Assembly: GCA_900618795.1 (NCBI GenBank)
Contig: UYJD01000008.1
Coordinates: 718,453 to 782,452 of the forward strand
Length of the DNA stretch: 64,000 nucleotides
DNA from: Cyanodermella asteris
Lineage: Eukaryota > Ascomycota > Lecanoromycetes > Ostropales > Stictidaceae
Direction: 5' to 3'
Position numbers and translations under genes: made by a program
In this document: piece after piece, positions 54,422-64,000 of the stretch
How positions within the stretch are numbered: position 1 is the first letter of the stretch
Layout of the letters: every line of letters begins with the position of its first letter
The notes under the pieces: generated by a model
Told to the model about the DNA's origin: nothing
What the model saw: the letters and a program-made list of their open reading frames with translations, nothing else
Databases searched by the model: none

Positions 54422-55862
54422 TCATTCAGCCAGATAGTCCTGAACTTCGAACTTCAATCCCTTGGCCAGCAACACGATGTACTCAGACCCAACATTCGCC
54501 CTCCACTTCGCCGCCGAGTCCATAATATTCGCACTCGCACTCGCCTTGACAATCAACCTCAATGCTGCCAGCGTAGAAATCTGTGTCAACAAATCCGACG
54601 ACCCAGCATCCAGCGGATCCGGCAAGATAGCATGAAAGATCGCCAGCCACCTTTCGAGGGGAAACGGCTGTGGACCCAACAGCTTGCGCTGGATAGTCCT
54701 GTTCTTTGCCGGCCGACCCTTGGCCGCAGCGCCACCTTTCTTCTTGCGTTTCTTCTCGTGCATTTTCATGAAGAAGATCGGGTCTTGGCGGATGGGGTTG
54801 TGGCTGGCCAGGTATGCGGCGATAAGCAGGAACCTGGCGTAGTAGGGAAGCTCGTGTGGTGATTTGGCGGTCTTCTTACGCCGTTCGGGGTCGAAGTCGG
54901 CGTCGACTAGGATATCAGGCGCTCCGAGATTATCGTGTAAAGCGGCCTCGCTGTTCAGTAAAGCACGGTGTCGGATAATCAGACGAGAGAAGTCTCGTGT
55001 CCCGAATTCCTTGCGACGGATCGGAGTCACGAACGGCGTCCACAGCCGTAAACAGACGTTTCGGAACGAAATCAGATCTCTCGCCACCATCGCACCAAGT
55101 GAATCCCAGATCCCGCCACAGAATCGCTGCCAAAGCCAGTCATTATCCTCGATACGTTCCGCGTCACCGTACACCCCCGCCGACTCGGCGAGCTGCTCCG
55201 GTTCATAGATATCCGGTGTCGAACGAGCCATGATCTCAAGCATCTGCGCCCTTGTATACGGCGGGAACGCAACGTGCGGTATGCCGGGGGACCGCAACAT
55301 CCTCGGCTTCGGGCTCGTCATGATCAGGACCACGCAGAGACACGGTATGATCTCGCCCAGACGCGCCAGAGCGGCGATCAAGGTTGGAGGGGCTTCGCGT
55401 TGCCGGTCCACGCCATCAAAGACGAGGATGAAGCGGTCCACGCCATCGAGGAGTAGTTGTAGCTGCGCGTTCAGGCCGCTGATGCTTTCGCAGCGGCCGT
55501 CGACTCGGTCGTGATTGCTACCTTGCCCGGCGTTGAGGAGAGTGTCGCGGACGGAGACGGCGGTGCGCTCGAGGAGATGACGGCCTGTGATGCATTCTCG
55601 GGATTCGACTATGGTGGATGGGGCTGCGATTTTTGCGAGAATGGCGGGAACGAGTAGGGATTTTCCGGTCGATTCGGTGCCGTGTACCACGATTGCGGAT
55701 GAATCGGCAGTTTCGGCCTGAAAAATGTCAATACAATGAGCTTGTCGAGATAACAATATCAGTTCTAGAGCTTACATCGAGCAACAAAGTCAGCTGATGA
55801 GCCTGTTCATCGCGGCATGGTATAATTTTGGCAAGCTCTTTGAGCTCGGAAGCATCCAACAT
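54422..55862 (-). CDS. ORC5: Origin recognition complex subunit 5
   Basis: CDS complement(join(54422..55717,55776..55862)), 460 aa. The 58-nt intron (GTAAGC...TTTCAG) joins LLLD to AETADSS. Exon 1 has the ORC5 start with PCRDEQAHQLTLLL. The AAA+ domain has Walker A GTESTGKS (42-49) and a Walker B-like FILVFDGVD (Asp130), then the sensor region VVLIMTSPKP. A Lys-rich insertion (KKRKKKGG) and the C-terminal winged-helix-like ORC5_C domain (from about residue 330, ending GLKFEVQDYL) follow. It is a structural ATP-binding subunit of the six-part ORC that marks replication origins in the nucleus. The length is close to other fungal Orc5 proteins. Confidence 0.92.
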
Positions 55863-56422
55863 CTTTTCAAATCATTGCCGAACTTTCGGCAATTCAGACA
55901 TCGACGACGCGAACGAAACGAACGAGACGTAGTTTGGACTTGTCGTAATCTCGGGAGCGTGATTGTCAGTGGTTACGGCGCGCGCGGTGGAAGCTGGCGC
56001 GCCACGGATGCGAAGCTTCCGTTTTTGGACATCAGACGCCAGACCTTGATGAAGCTCATATTCTCAATCCACACGTTTCACACTGGACGGACATCAGCCC
56101 GTCTGACAGGCGGTGTTCCAGACGTGAGTCGAAAGTTCTAAATCAACATTGAGAAGACTGTCGCATCGAGTTTCACAATTCGACCGCATCAACGACACTT
56201 GTCCCTGCACGCTGATCCTTCGATACGCTGTATGACAGTCATTGTAGCCAAAAGGCAGATATTGAATACTTGATGAATTTCAGTGAACAAATCCTCGACT
56301 CAATCGCTTGTATCAAGCCCTCCTGCTAACGCCGAAGTTTTGCCTTTGGCCCAATCTATTTGCGCAAATGCTATTCACAACGAGACAACAAAAAGCTGCG
56401 TGCCAAATGTCAAGCGCTCAAA
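55863..56422. other. Intergenic, 560 nt
   Basis: Promoter of ORC5 and 3' flank of the mitochondrial carrier gene. Nothing recognised. Confidence 0.5.
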
Positions 56423-57594
56423 TCAGTGCTTCGCCGTAACGGTCTCACCGGTAAGCTTCTCAACGGCATCCTTCGCAACATCGCCCAATGCAACCATGCA
56501 AATCGTCTGCCAGATACCAAGGCCGATACGGGGGGTTACGCCACGGTACAACCCCTTGATACCGTTCTGCTGGTAAATGTACTTGGCCGCGGAACCAACA
56601 CCCAATTTCTTGGGTCTGTTCGGGTCCTCGGTTTTGCTCTGCATCTCCACACGGATGACCTCAATAGGCTGGTTCCAGGCACTCAAACCTCCACCGATGG
56701 CACTGGCCATGATCTTCTCCGGTGTGCTGAGCTTGGCCTTCTCATCCTTGCCGGTAACGCTTCGGATACCATTCTCAGCCAATCGGGAAAGACCGAAACG
56801 GGAACCCCAGTTGGTCGTTTGACGGATAGCGACGGCGTTGACACCCTTGTTGATACCACGGATACCCTCCTTGCGGTAGATGTTCATAAAGGTCTGGAAG
56901 GTAGACGGTGGCTTGACACCCGAGGCGGCCAACTTGTGTTGTGTGATCTCGACCGTCTTCATGCAGGTACAAAAACCCATGGTCGCGTACGCTTGCGCGA
57001 CACCACCAGTCATACCACCAATGATTCCACCGCCAAATTGAGATGCGCCAAGAACTCGGGCACGGTACTCGGCCTCACTGGCAACGAAGAGGAGGACGGC
57101 ACCTTTAGTGGATGCCTCGATCCAGGCCCATGGGATCAAACCCTGGTAGACTGGTAGGATTGGTCAGAACGTTTTGGAAGCAATTGCATAGAATAGCGCA
57201 GCTTACAGCCAAAGACACCACCCCGTCCCCAAACTCGACCCAAAGCAGACGCGAAGTTGTCTCCTCGGTTGGCGGCCATGGTGGTCTTGACGACCTCAAG
57301 CGGCTGTCCGAGAGTAGTCACCCTGTAGTATCGTTTAGAAATTGCCCCTCTCTTTCCATACTGCAGCGATAATGTCCGTGCATATCGTCGTCAAGGTGTA
57401 TGTATACTCACTCGAAGAGGTTCAAACCTGAACCCACTGCAGACTCAACATTAGCCAAGCTCTTTCGAATTTCGCACGCGAGCATCGCGGCCGCTCAATT
57501 GAAGTGTAGACTTACGCAACAAGTTGCTGAACTTGACGGGCTTCTTCTCCAGCACGGGCTGGCCCAGCTCGTTGGTAGTTTTCTGGACCGACAT
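56423..57594 (-). CDS. YHM2: Mitochondrial citrate/oxoglutarate carrier Yhm2
   Basis: CDS complement(join(56423..57150,57207..57322,57412..57436,57516..57594)), 315 aa, the same size as the yeast protein. The introns are 56, 89 and 79 nt, all GT-AG with correct phases. Exon 2 is a micro-exon of only 25 nt coding GSGLNLFE with its neighbours. Carrier motifs are TLGQPLEVVKTTMAANRG (first Px[DE]xx[KR] variant), GFYQGLIPWAWIEASTKG, IRQTTNWGSRFGLSR, WNQPIEVIRVEMQS and GLYRGVTPRIGLGIWQTICM. This set matches Yhm2, which exchanges mitochondrial citrate for cytosolic oxoglutarate and supports cytosolic NADPH. It sits 1.4 kb from mitochondrial citrate synthase on the same strand. Confidence 0.93.
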
Positions 57595-58986
57595 GACGTT
57601 CTGGTCTCAACTTCAAGGGGTCCTGACCAAGGAAATTGTGATGCTTTCGCGAGCTGGGGCTGTCTGGCGACGGGGCGGCTGCGGCGAATTCAACAGACAA
57701 CCAATGTGTCTGATACCGAAGACACTTGTTGAGGAGACGTGAGAGGTTGAGAGGAGATTATGGAAGTGCGCAGGAAATTCCTTTCAGAGCACGCGAAGCA
57801 CTGCAATGGGATGGGATGGACTGCAAGGGAGTTTGGGTTGCGTGGAGAGAGGTCAGCCAAGTTGAGATGTCACGCACGTGAAAGGCACCGAGCTAGAGGC
57901 AGATGCTCATAATGGTGCGATGGTCGGTCGGGCTGGGTGTTTCCCAGGGTCTGCCGAGGCGCCGCAGATCTTGGCTGGGATGCTCAGCTGTTTTACCAAC
58001 AAGACATCAGTGCTCACCGGCTGAAACTACTCCGTAGATCAGCTGTTTTAGCGGTCAGATAGAAATCGTTATGGCGACAACACTTGTCCACCAAGCTACA
58101 TGGGTAGTTTTGAAATGTTACCTTACAAGTCTTTAAATCTACATGCCGTATGGAGGCAGCTATGTGTAAAGTCTACGCATGATAGTAATAGGCAAGGTCT
58201 TGGCCAGAGTACTTGCCCACGAATTTGTCCAAGTACGTGGGATAGGACGTGCGTAGCAACTTCTGTCAGTCCGCCTTGGGCCCCCGGCGATCTCGCTGTA
58301 CCGTTGGGGGCAAGTTGGGGTGCTGAGCAGAGGCCACTTCTCAACGGATGCTCGTAAACGAAGCGCTTCTGTGAGACAGGGGACCCTTCAACGCCAGGCC
58401 GCTGTCGGCGAATTTGTCTTCATTAGGACTCTTTTGAAGATCTCTTTATCTGTTGTTGTCGAGCGCATCTTCAAGCAATCGTCAGCGCTCACATGTACTG
58501 ATACTATTACCAGCATGGAATATCAATGACAGCTCCTGCAAATATTAGTCGTGTCAAAAATGCTCAGACACATACGCTCCTTGTGCGCACAAATACCATA
58601 ACATTCTCTGTATTTACGGCTTGTGATCACAGCGTCGCGTGGGTGATTGTCTGCTATCTGTGACCCCCGAACGGTCCCACGCAAGTCAACAGCTAGTCTG
58701 TCAAGGTCCAACTGACTGCCCCCACTCGGCACATGTTGAGCGTGGTGGGATCAGCAGATGCGAGCTACATCATTATGCAAGTACGTAATGTCGGCGAACT
58801 CGGAGAACTTCAAGCGTGAGCGGAGTGAAATAATTGAAACGTCTTGTCTATCATTTTGAAATGCTGTTCGTCGCTAATGTAATCTCTAGACCAGAACGGC
58901 AAATCCATTATCAATACATGAATCTCCATCCGGAACGCAAATCCTCAACGTGTAGTTTTACATGGCTGTTCGACCGGTCTCATGCT
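57595..58986. other. Intergenic, 1.4 kb
   Basis: Promoter of YHM2 and 3' flank of citrate synthase. No coding potential recognised. Confidence 0.5.
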
Positions 58987-60568
58987 TTACAGCTGAGCGC
59001 CGACAAGCTTGGCGTAGGCCGCAGTGCTGAAAGACTTGGGCCTCTCGATCGGGGCACCGATGGCGCGGTCGATGATGAGCTGCGGCAAGACACCTAGAGC
59101 GCGAGAGACACCGAAGAGGACGGTGTAGTAGTTGGCCTCGGTCAAGCCGTAGTACTGCAGAAGAACACCGGAGTGGGCGTCGACGTTGGGGAAGGGGTTC
59201 TTGGTCTTGCCGTGCTCAGTCAAGACACCAGGGGCGATCTTGTAGACCTGGCTGACAAGCTGGAACATGGGGTCATCCGGAAGGTGCTTGAGCGCGAACT
59301 CACGCTGGCTGACGTAGCGAGGGTCGGTCTTGCGGAGCACAGCGTGGCCGTAGCCGGGGACGACGCGGCCAGCGTTGAGGGTGTCCCAGAGGTACTTGGT
59401 AATGTTGGCGTCAGACAAGTCCGAGCCAATGACCTTCTTCATCTGCTGGAGCCAGTTCAGCACTTCCTGGTTGGCCAGACCGTGCAGCGGGCCAGCAAGA
59501 CCGTTCAGGCCAGCGGCCAGCGAGAGCATGGGAGAGGACAGAGCAGAGCCGACCAAGTGCGTCGTGTGCGCAGAAACGTTGCCACCCTCGTGGTCCGAGT
59601 GGATGGTCAGGTACAAGCGCATCAACTCAACGAAGTCCTTGTTCTCGCCATAGCCAAGCTGGTTGGCAAGGTTGAAACCGTAGTCCTTGTCCTTCTGAGT
59701 AGGAGCGACCTTGCCGTCTTTGTAGACGTTGCGGTAGATGCGAGCAGCGATTGGGGGAAGCTTGGCGATCAGATCCATGCTGTCCTCGAAAGTGTAGCCC
59801 CAGTATTCCTTCTTGTTAACACCCTTGGCGTAGGCCTTCGCGAAGCTGGACTCGTGCTCGAGAGCGGTGACAGCGATGGACAGCTGAGCCATAGGGTGCA
59901 TGTCGTTGGGGCACCGGTCGATGAGCTCCTCGACGTGCTTGGGCAGGTCTGATCGGGCAGCCCACTCAGCAGAGAGGTCGCGAACCTGTTGCTCGGAGGG
60001 GACTTCGCCGGTCAAGAGCAACCAGAAGAGACCTTCGGGCAGAGGCTCCTGTCCTCCAGGTGCCTTGGGGAGGAGTTCCTGGCATTCCGGGATCTGGTCG
60101 TGGTGTTAGTCGAGTTTTTCAATGCCCTTCTCGCAACATCGACGTACAGTCTTGCCTCTGAAACGGATACCCTCCTCGGAGTCGAGGACTGAGCCTTCCC
60201 AGACCAGCGACTTGATGCCACGGGCGCCACCATAGACCTGGTCAAGGGTGACCTCACCAACGACCTTGGAGCCGTGCTCTCTGTGAGATTGTCAATATCT
60301 GCCCATGCTATACCGCATCGTGGAGCGAACGCACTTGCGCAGCTTCTTGATCTTCTCGATCTCACCAGGGAGTTTGTCGGCGAAGGTCTCTTTCAAGGAC
60401 TATGCACTGGTCAGTCGATGCCAAGTTTATCACATGAGGTCAATGAGCTACCTTTGCCTTGGCAGAGTAGCAGCGAGCGCCATTGAAGGCGAGCGTACGG
60501 GAAGGACTTGAGGCGGCGAGGAGGGAAGATCGAAGGCTTGCGCCTGCGATGCGCGAAACGACAGGCAT
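58987..60568 (-). CDS. CIT1: Citrate synthase, mitochondrial
   Basis: CDS complement(join(58987..60093,60148..60280,60335..60399,60452..60568)), 473 aa. The introns are 54, 54 and 52 nt with correct phases. Exon 1 is a 39-codon Arg/Ser/Ala-rich mitochondrial presequence, ending RCYSAKAK. Catalytic residues are present: His in [15 protein letters not shown], His in [15 protein letters not shown] and Asp in [25 protein letters not shown] and RPKS are the further active-site blocks. It condenses acetyl-CoA with oxaloacetate in the TCA cycle. The C-terminus ends AQL, not a clear PTS1, which together with the presequence supports mitochondrial rather than peroxisomal citrate synthase. Confidence 0.95.
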
Positions 60569-62168
60569 GGCTGAGTTGAGGTTGTGATACGGAGAGAGGA
60601 AAGAAAATTCGGTGGTGTTTACGAACGACGGCCTCAACAGCGCTCCAGACGATTTGCCTTTGGGAAGCGCCGGCTCCGCTCGTGCTCAGCTCCTACGGGC
60701 AGCTAATGGCACCCTGCGCCGCCGGTCTCTTCCGGCACGGCGACTTCAGATGCGTCTGGCTCAATGCCCCTCTCTACATCGCATTGATGATCATAATCCA
60801 CGTAGATAATCATATGTGTTGAATGGCTATACCTTCAGGTTTGGACTGATTGAGATGCCTTAACAGCCACAAACAGCACGAGCAGGCCGTTTCTTGACTG
60901 AAATTGTGCCGCGGCTTGCGCCGGCCAGTTAGAAGCATATGCCGAGAACACCCGTCGGCCTGGTCATGCGTCCGTAAGAGAGGACCATCTTCGTATTGGG
61001 ATACTAGCGACGGGGAAACATCCCCATTGGCCTATTTGCTATGCAGACGCCATGCTTGAAAAGGCTGGTCAGATCTCGGACCACTCGATAAGAGGCGGTG
61101 GATGTCTTGAAACCTTTGACTGACGATGTCGGAAGCACGACAGAGACCATTCCATAATGTTGACGGACTCGACTCGAGCTGGCCGTGGGAAGACCTTAGC
61201 TCACGGATATATGAAAGCGAAAGCCCGCAGCTGAGAGAATGAATGAACGACAATAAGGGCAGATCAACGGCGAGACTTCAGGTAAGATAGACGGCATTGA
61301 CGAATTGTTTGGATAATAAAAATGACGGCTTAGGCATCGTGAGTGAAAAGGAGGCACTGCGACACTTGACACAAGCTGCGAGAGATTGACGCCAAGCTAC
61401 ATTCAGGCCGAAGCTATGAGCAGTTTAAGAACCACAGATGCGCTGCTCTCGTAGCACCACTTTCGGCACTACAGTATTTATTAGAACAGCGACAGATTCC
61501 GCTCTCACTGGCGGCTGCGCTTACATCATCCAGGCTGCATCCAGTATGTGCCCGGCGCCGGCGCCACATTGATGCGGCCGGGCACAGTTGGACAGCCGCT
61601 CTTCTTGAACCTCCCAGCCTGCGATTCTTCTCTTTGCCACCTACATCCTCTTCCACCTCACCACCCTTTCATCACACAACGATCCGCGCATCATCACTCG
61701 CGCGACTCCAGTTGAAATCTACCTGCCTGTAGCCTTGTCATTCTGTTACTCACCGGTGGGAACGTGTCTTTGTCTGAACGAGGACGCGATAGTCGCTGTG
61801 AAGTTTGGGCTTAGCGAAAATTGCGCCCGCGCAACGTGTTGTGAGGCTACCAGAATCCTTCACTTCCGCATCACCTGCGAGACACTGCTAGAACAAATCC
61901 ACCCTGCTCTCGCACCTGTACAATCTCTGTCTGCTTTCTGCAAGTCGACACGATACGTCTCTTCCACTAGATCACCATCAGCTCTGCTCTGCTCTGCAAG
62001 AAACAGGTTCCTGTAACCCGTACTCTACCTTTCTGCGATCGCTCGTGCAAAGCGTGATAGCTACATCAAGACCGTGTCTGGTTGAACACAAGGCAACTTG
62101 GTAGAGGCTCGTTGGAACCAGAGGACATCGACTCGAGATCACTGTCAGTACCACGAGTGGTAGTAACC
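60569..62168. other. Divergent intergenic region, 1.6 kb
   Basis: Lies between the starts of citrate synthase and the CID-RRM protein, so it holds both promoters. There is a CT-rich tract and a short CTCTG repeat near 61978-62000. No gene recognised. Confidence 0.5.
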
Positions 62169-64000
62169 ATGACTGCCGTAGGCATGGAGCTGGAGAGCCA
62201 ACTCCAGTCTATGCTGGAGATGAAGCCGCCTGGAGCAAATCAGCAGAAGATCTCTTCCATCACACAATTCTGTAACGCCAACATCTCGGTCAGTCTAAGC
62301 ACTACCGCCACTACTCTCGTACTGAAACTAACCAAATTCTGCAGAACGAATCCGTCCTTGTCCAGAAGATCTTCACCCACTTCAAGAAGGCTCCGGCCAA
62401 CTACAAACTTGGCGCTCTGTACGTCGTAGACTCTATCGCGCGATCATGGTTGGATCACGCGAAGAAGGCTGGACAAGAGTTGGGCCAAAACGCTCCTGCT
62501 GGATCGTACGCTGGAGGAGTTTACCACATACAGGAGCTTCTTCCATCCCTGATGAATGATGTCGCTACACATGCTCCCTCCGAACACAAGGTATGCTCGA
62601 AGCAAGATTCCATTCTTAGGCGGATCAAGATGTGTGGTCGTTCACTTGCTCCATACATCTATGTTAAGCCGCCTCGTATCAAGGCTTTAAGTCGCGTATT
62701 GCTTGCATCATAAACTTACGTATCTTCTTTAACAGATCAAGACCAAGAAGCTCATTGACATCTGGCGCCGTGGTGCGACATTTCCTACCCACATGATCGC
62801 CAAGTTCGAAGAACAGTTGAACCAAGCTGGTAAGGCGCATCGACCGAGAAGTAACTACGATATCCGTCTGACAATTTCAACAGCAAACTCCACTACACCA
62901 ACAGGAACTCCGCCCCAAAGCGCCGTAGCTCTGGCAAATAATGCACTTACTGCACCGGCTGCGGCCAATGCAGCTCCTGCTCAAAATGTTTCTGACATTC
63001 TCAAAGGCCTTGCTAGCTTTGCTCCCAGTAACACTCCAAACCAGGCTCCTGCACCGGTTCCGACACCAGCACCTATAAGCATGATGCCGCAAGGATCGTA
63101 CCCGCCGAACATGCCCGTAAATGGCACACCTGTACAGTATTCACAAGTAAACGGCCAACAACCGCCTAACATGAACGGGCAGAACCAGGTTCAGAACAAT
63201 CCTCTAGCCGGTCTGCTCGCTGGAGTCGGCATGCCACCGCAGCAAGCTCAGCAGCCCCAGTTTGCACCTCCACAGCAAGCACCTGCAATGCCTCCTATGC
63301 AAGGTGTCCCGGGAGGTATGGACCCCAATATGATGAAACAGCTGCAGATTCTTGCGCAGTTGAAGGCGATGAATGTGCCTCAAGATCAGTGGGCGGCCTT
63401 GTTGCCTATTATGATGAGCCAGAGCGTGCCACAGCAGGGTGCGCCGTCGATGCCAGTACCAAATGCGCAAGGCTCGTTTCCAGGAATGCCGTTTGGCGGT
63501 GTGCAGGCTGATCAAACACAATCACGTGACTACGATGGGCTAAGATCTCCCAATCGTGAACGACGTCGGTCTCGCTCCCCAGGCTATCGTCGCGACGACT
63601 CTCCACCTCGTCGCCGTGACAGCCCCACGTATGGCCGTTATGGTGAAGACCGCGACTCTAACCGTCGCGGCGGTCGTGATCGTGGTGGCCGTGGTGGTCG
63701 TAACCGCAGTCCAGAACGTTTCCGCAGAAGCCCATCTCCGCGTCGTGGGCAAGGTAGCCAGGACGGTCAAGGCACCGGCAATGATACCGACTGGGGATAC
63801 GTGCCTCGCAACATGTCCGTCGATCCTTCTCTGCCCAAGGACAGCATTCGTGTATATTCACGCACACTCTTCGTTGGTGGTGTGACTTGTTCGGAAGACG
63901 AGCTACGTCGAATCTTCTCGGCTCACGGTCGCGTGCAGACGTGTATCGTCAACATAGACAAGCGCCACGCATTCGTCAAGATGCTGACCCGTGAGGAGGC
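62169..64000 (+). CDS. Nrd1/Seb1-like CTD-interacting (CID) and RRM protein, partial at window end
   Basis: The model is join(62169..62288,62345..62590,62736..62829,62884..64000), open at the right edge; 525 complete codons are visible. The introns are 56 nt (GTCAGT, a weaker donor), 145 nt and 54 nt. Residues 1-150 form the CID fold that binds the RNA polymerase II C-terminal domain, with HFKKAPANYKLGALYVVDSIARSW and the helix TKKLIDIWRRGATFP. A Pro/Gln/Asn/Met-rich linker follows, then an RS/RGG region (RRRSRSPGYRRD, GGRDRGGRGGR). An RRM begins at RTLFVGGV, with RNP1-like KRHAFVKM just before the edge. Family members direct transcription termination and 3'-end processing of non-coding and coding RNAs in the nucleus. 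The remaining RRM and C-terminus lie outside the window. Confidence 0.9.

Overview
The window is nuclear DNA of a filamentous ascomycete (Pezizomycotina; gene content fits Dothideomycetes, but that rank is inference). The evidence is the many short GT-AG introns (mostly 48-145 nt, several with clear CTNAC/CTAAT branch sites), housekeeping genes of fungal type (PEX12, ORC5, APC15, ECM4-type GST, YHM2, mitochondrial citrate synthase, a Nrd1/Seb1-type RNA-binding protein, a kinesin with a very long coiled coil), and accessory families typical of such fungi (UstYa-like oxidase, rhodopsin-like 7-TM protein, small secreted proteins). No tRNA, rRNA, CRISPR or intact transposon was seen. All splice sites below were read by eye and checked for phase.

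Layout: 0-12.5 kb holds a 7-TM rhodopsin-like protein, a multi-pass membrane protein, a 5-formyl-THF cyclo-ligase-like protein, a sulfotransferase-like pseudogene with three in-frame stops, a GNAT-like membrane acetyltransferase and a short P450-like gene without the heme cysteine. After about 4 kb with no recognisable gene comes the kinesin (16.6-21.5 kb), then a divergent pair: ubiquitin C-terminal hydrolase and PEX12. A signal-peptide/TM/SH3 protein follows at 27.5-29.3 kb.

31.6-43.7 kb is an accessory-looking region: an aryl-alcohol-dehydrogenase-like aldo-keto reductase, a 4-coumarate-CoA-ligase-like enzyme ending in a peroxisomal AKL signal, a cystathionine gamma-synthase-like PLP enzyme, a small secreted crystallin-like protein, a UstYa-family gene (two HxxHC motifs, one in-frame TGA) and, divergent from it, an 82-residue secreted precursor with two near-perfect 28-residue repeats separated by a Kex2 KR site. 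The last two together look like a minimal dikaritin-type RiPP (ribosomally made cyclic peptide) locus, and this is the most interesting observation in the window.

43.9-64 kb returns to mostly housekeeping genes, nearly all on the minus strand: a disordered nuclear protein, a WD40 protein, ECM4-type GST, APC15, a Cys/Ser-rich hypothetical protein, ORC5, the citrate/oxoglutarate carrier YHM2 (with a 25-nt micro-exon), mitochondrial citrate synthase, and on the plus strand a Nrd1/Seb1-like CID-RRM protein cut by the window end. YHM2 next to citrate synthase places citrate production and citrate export side by side.
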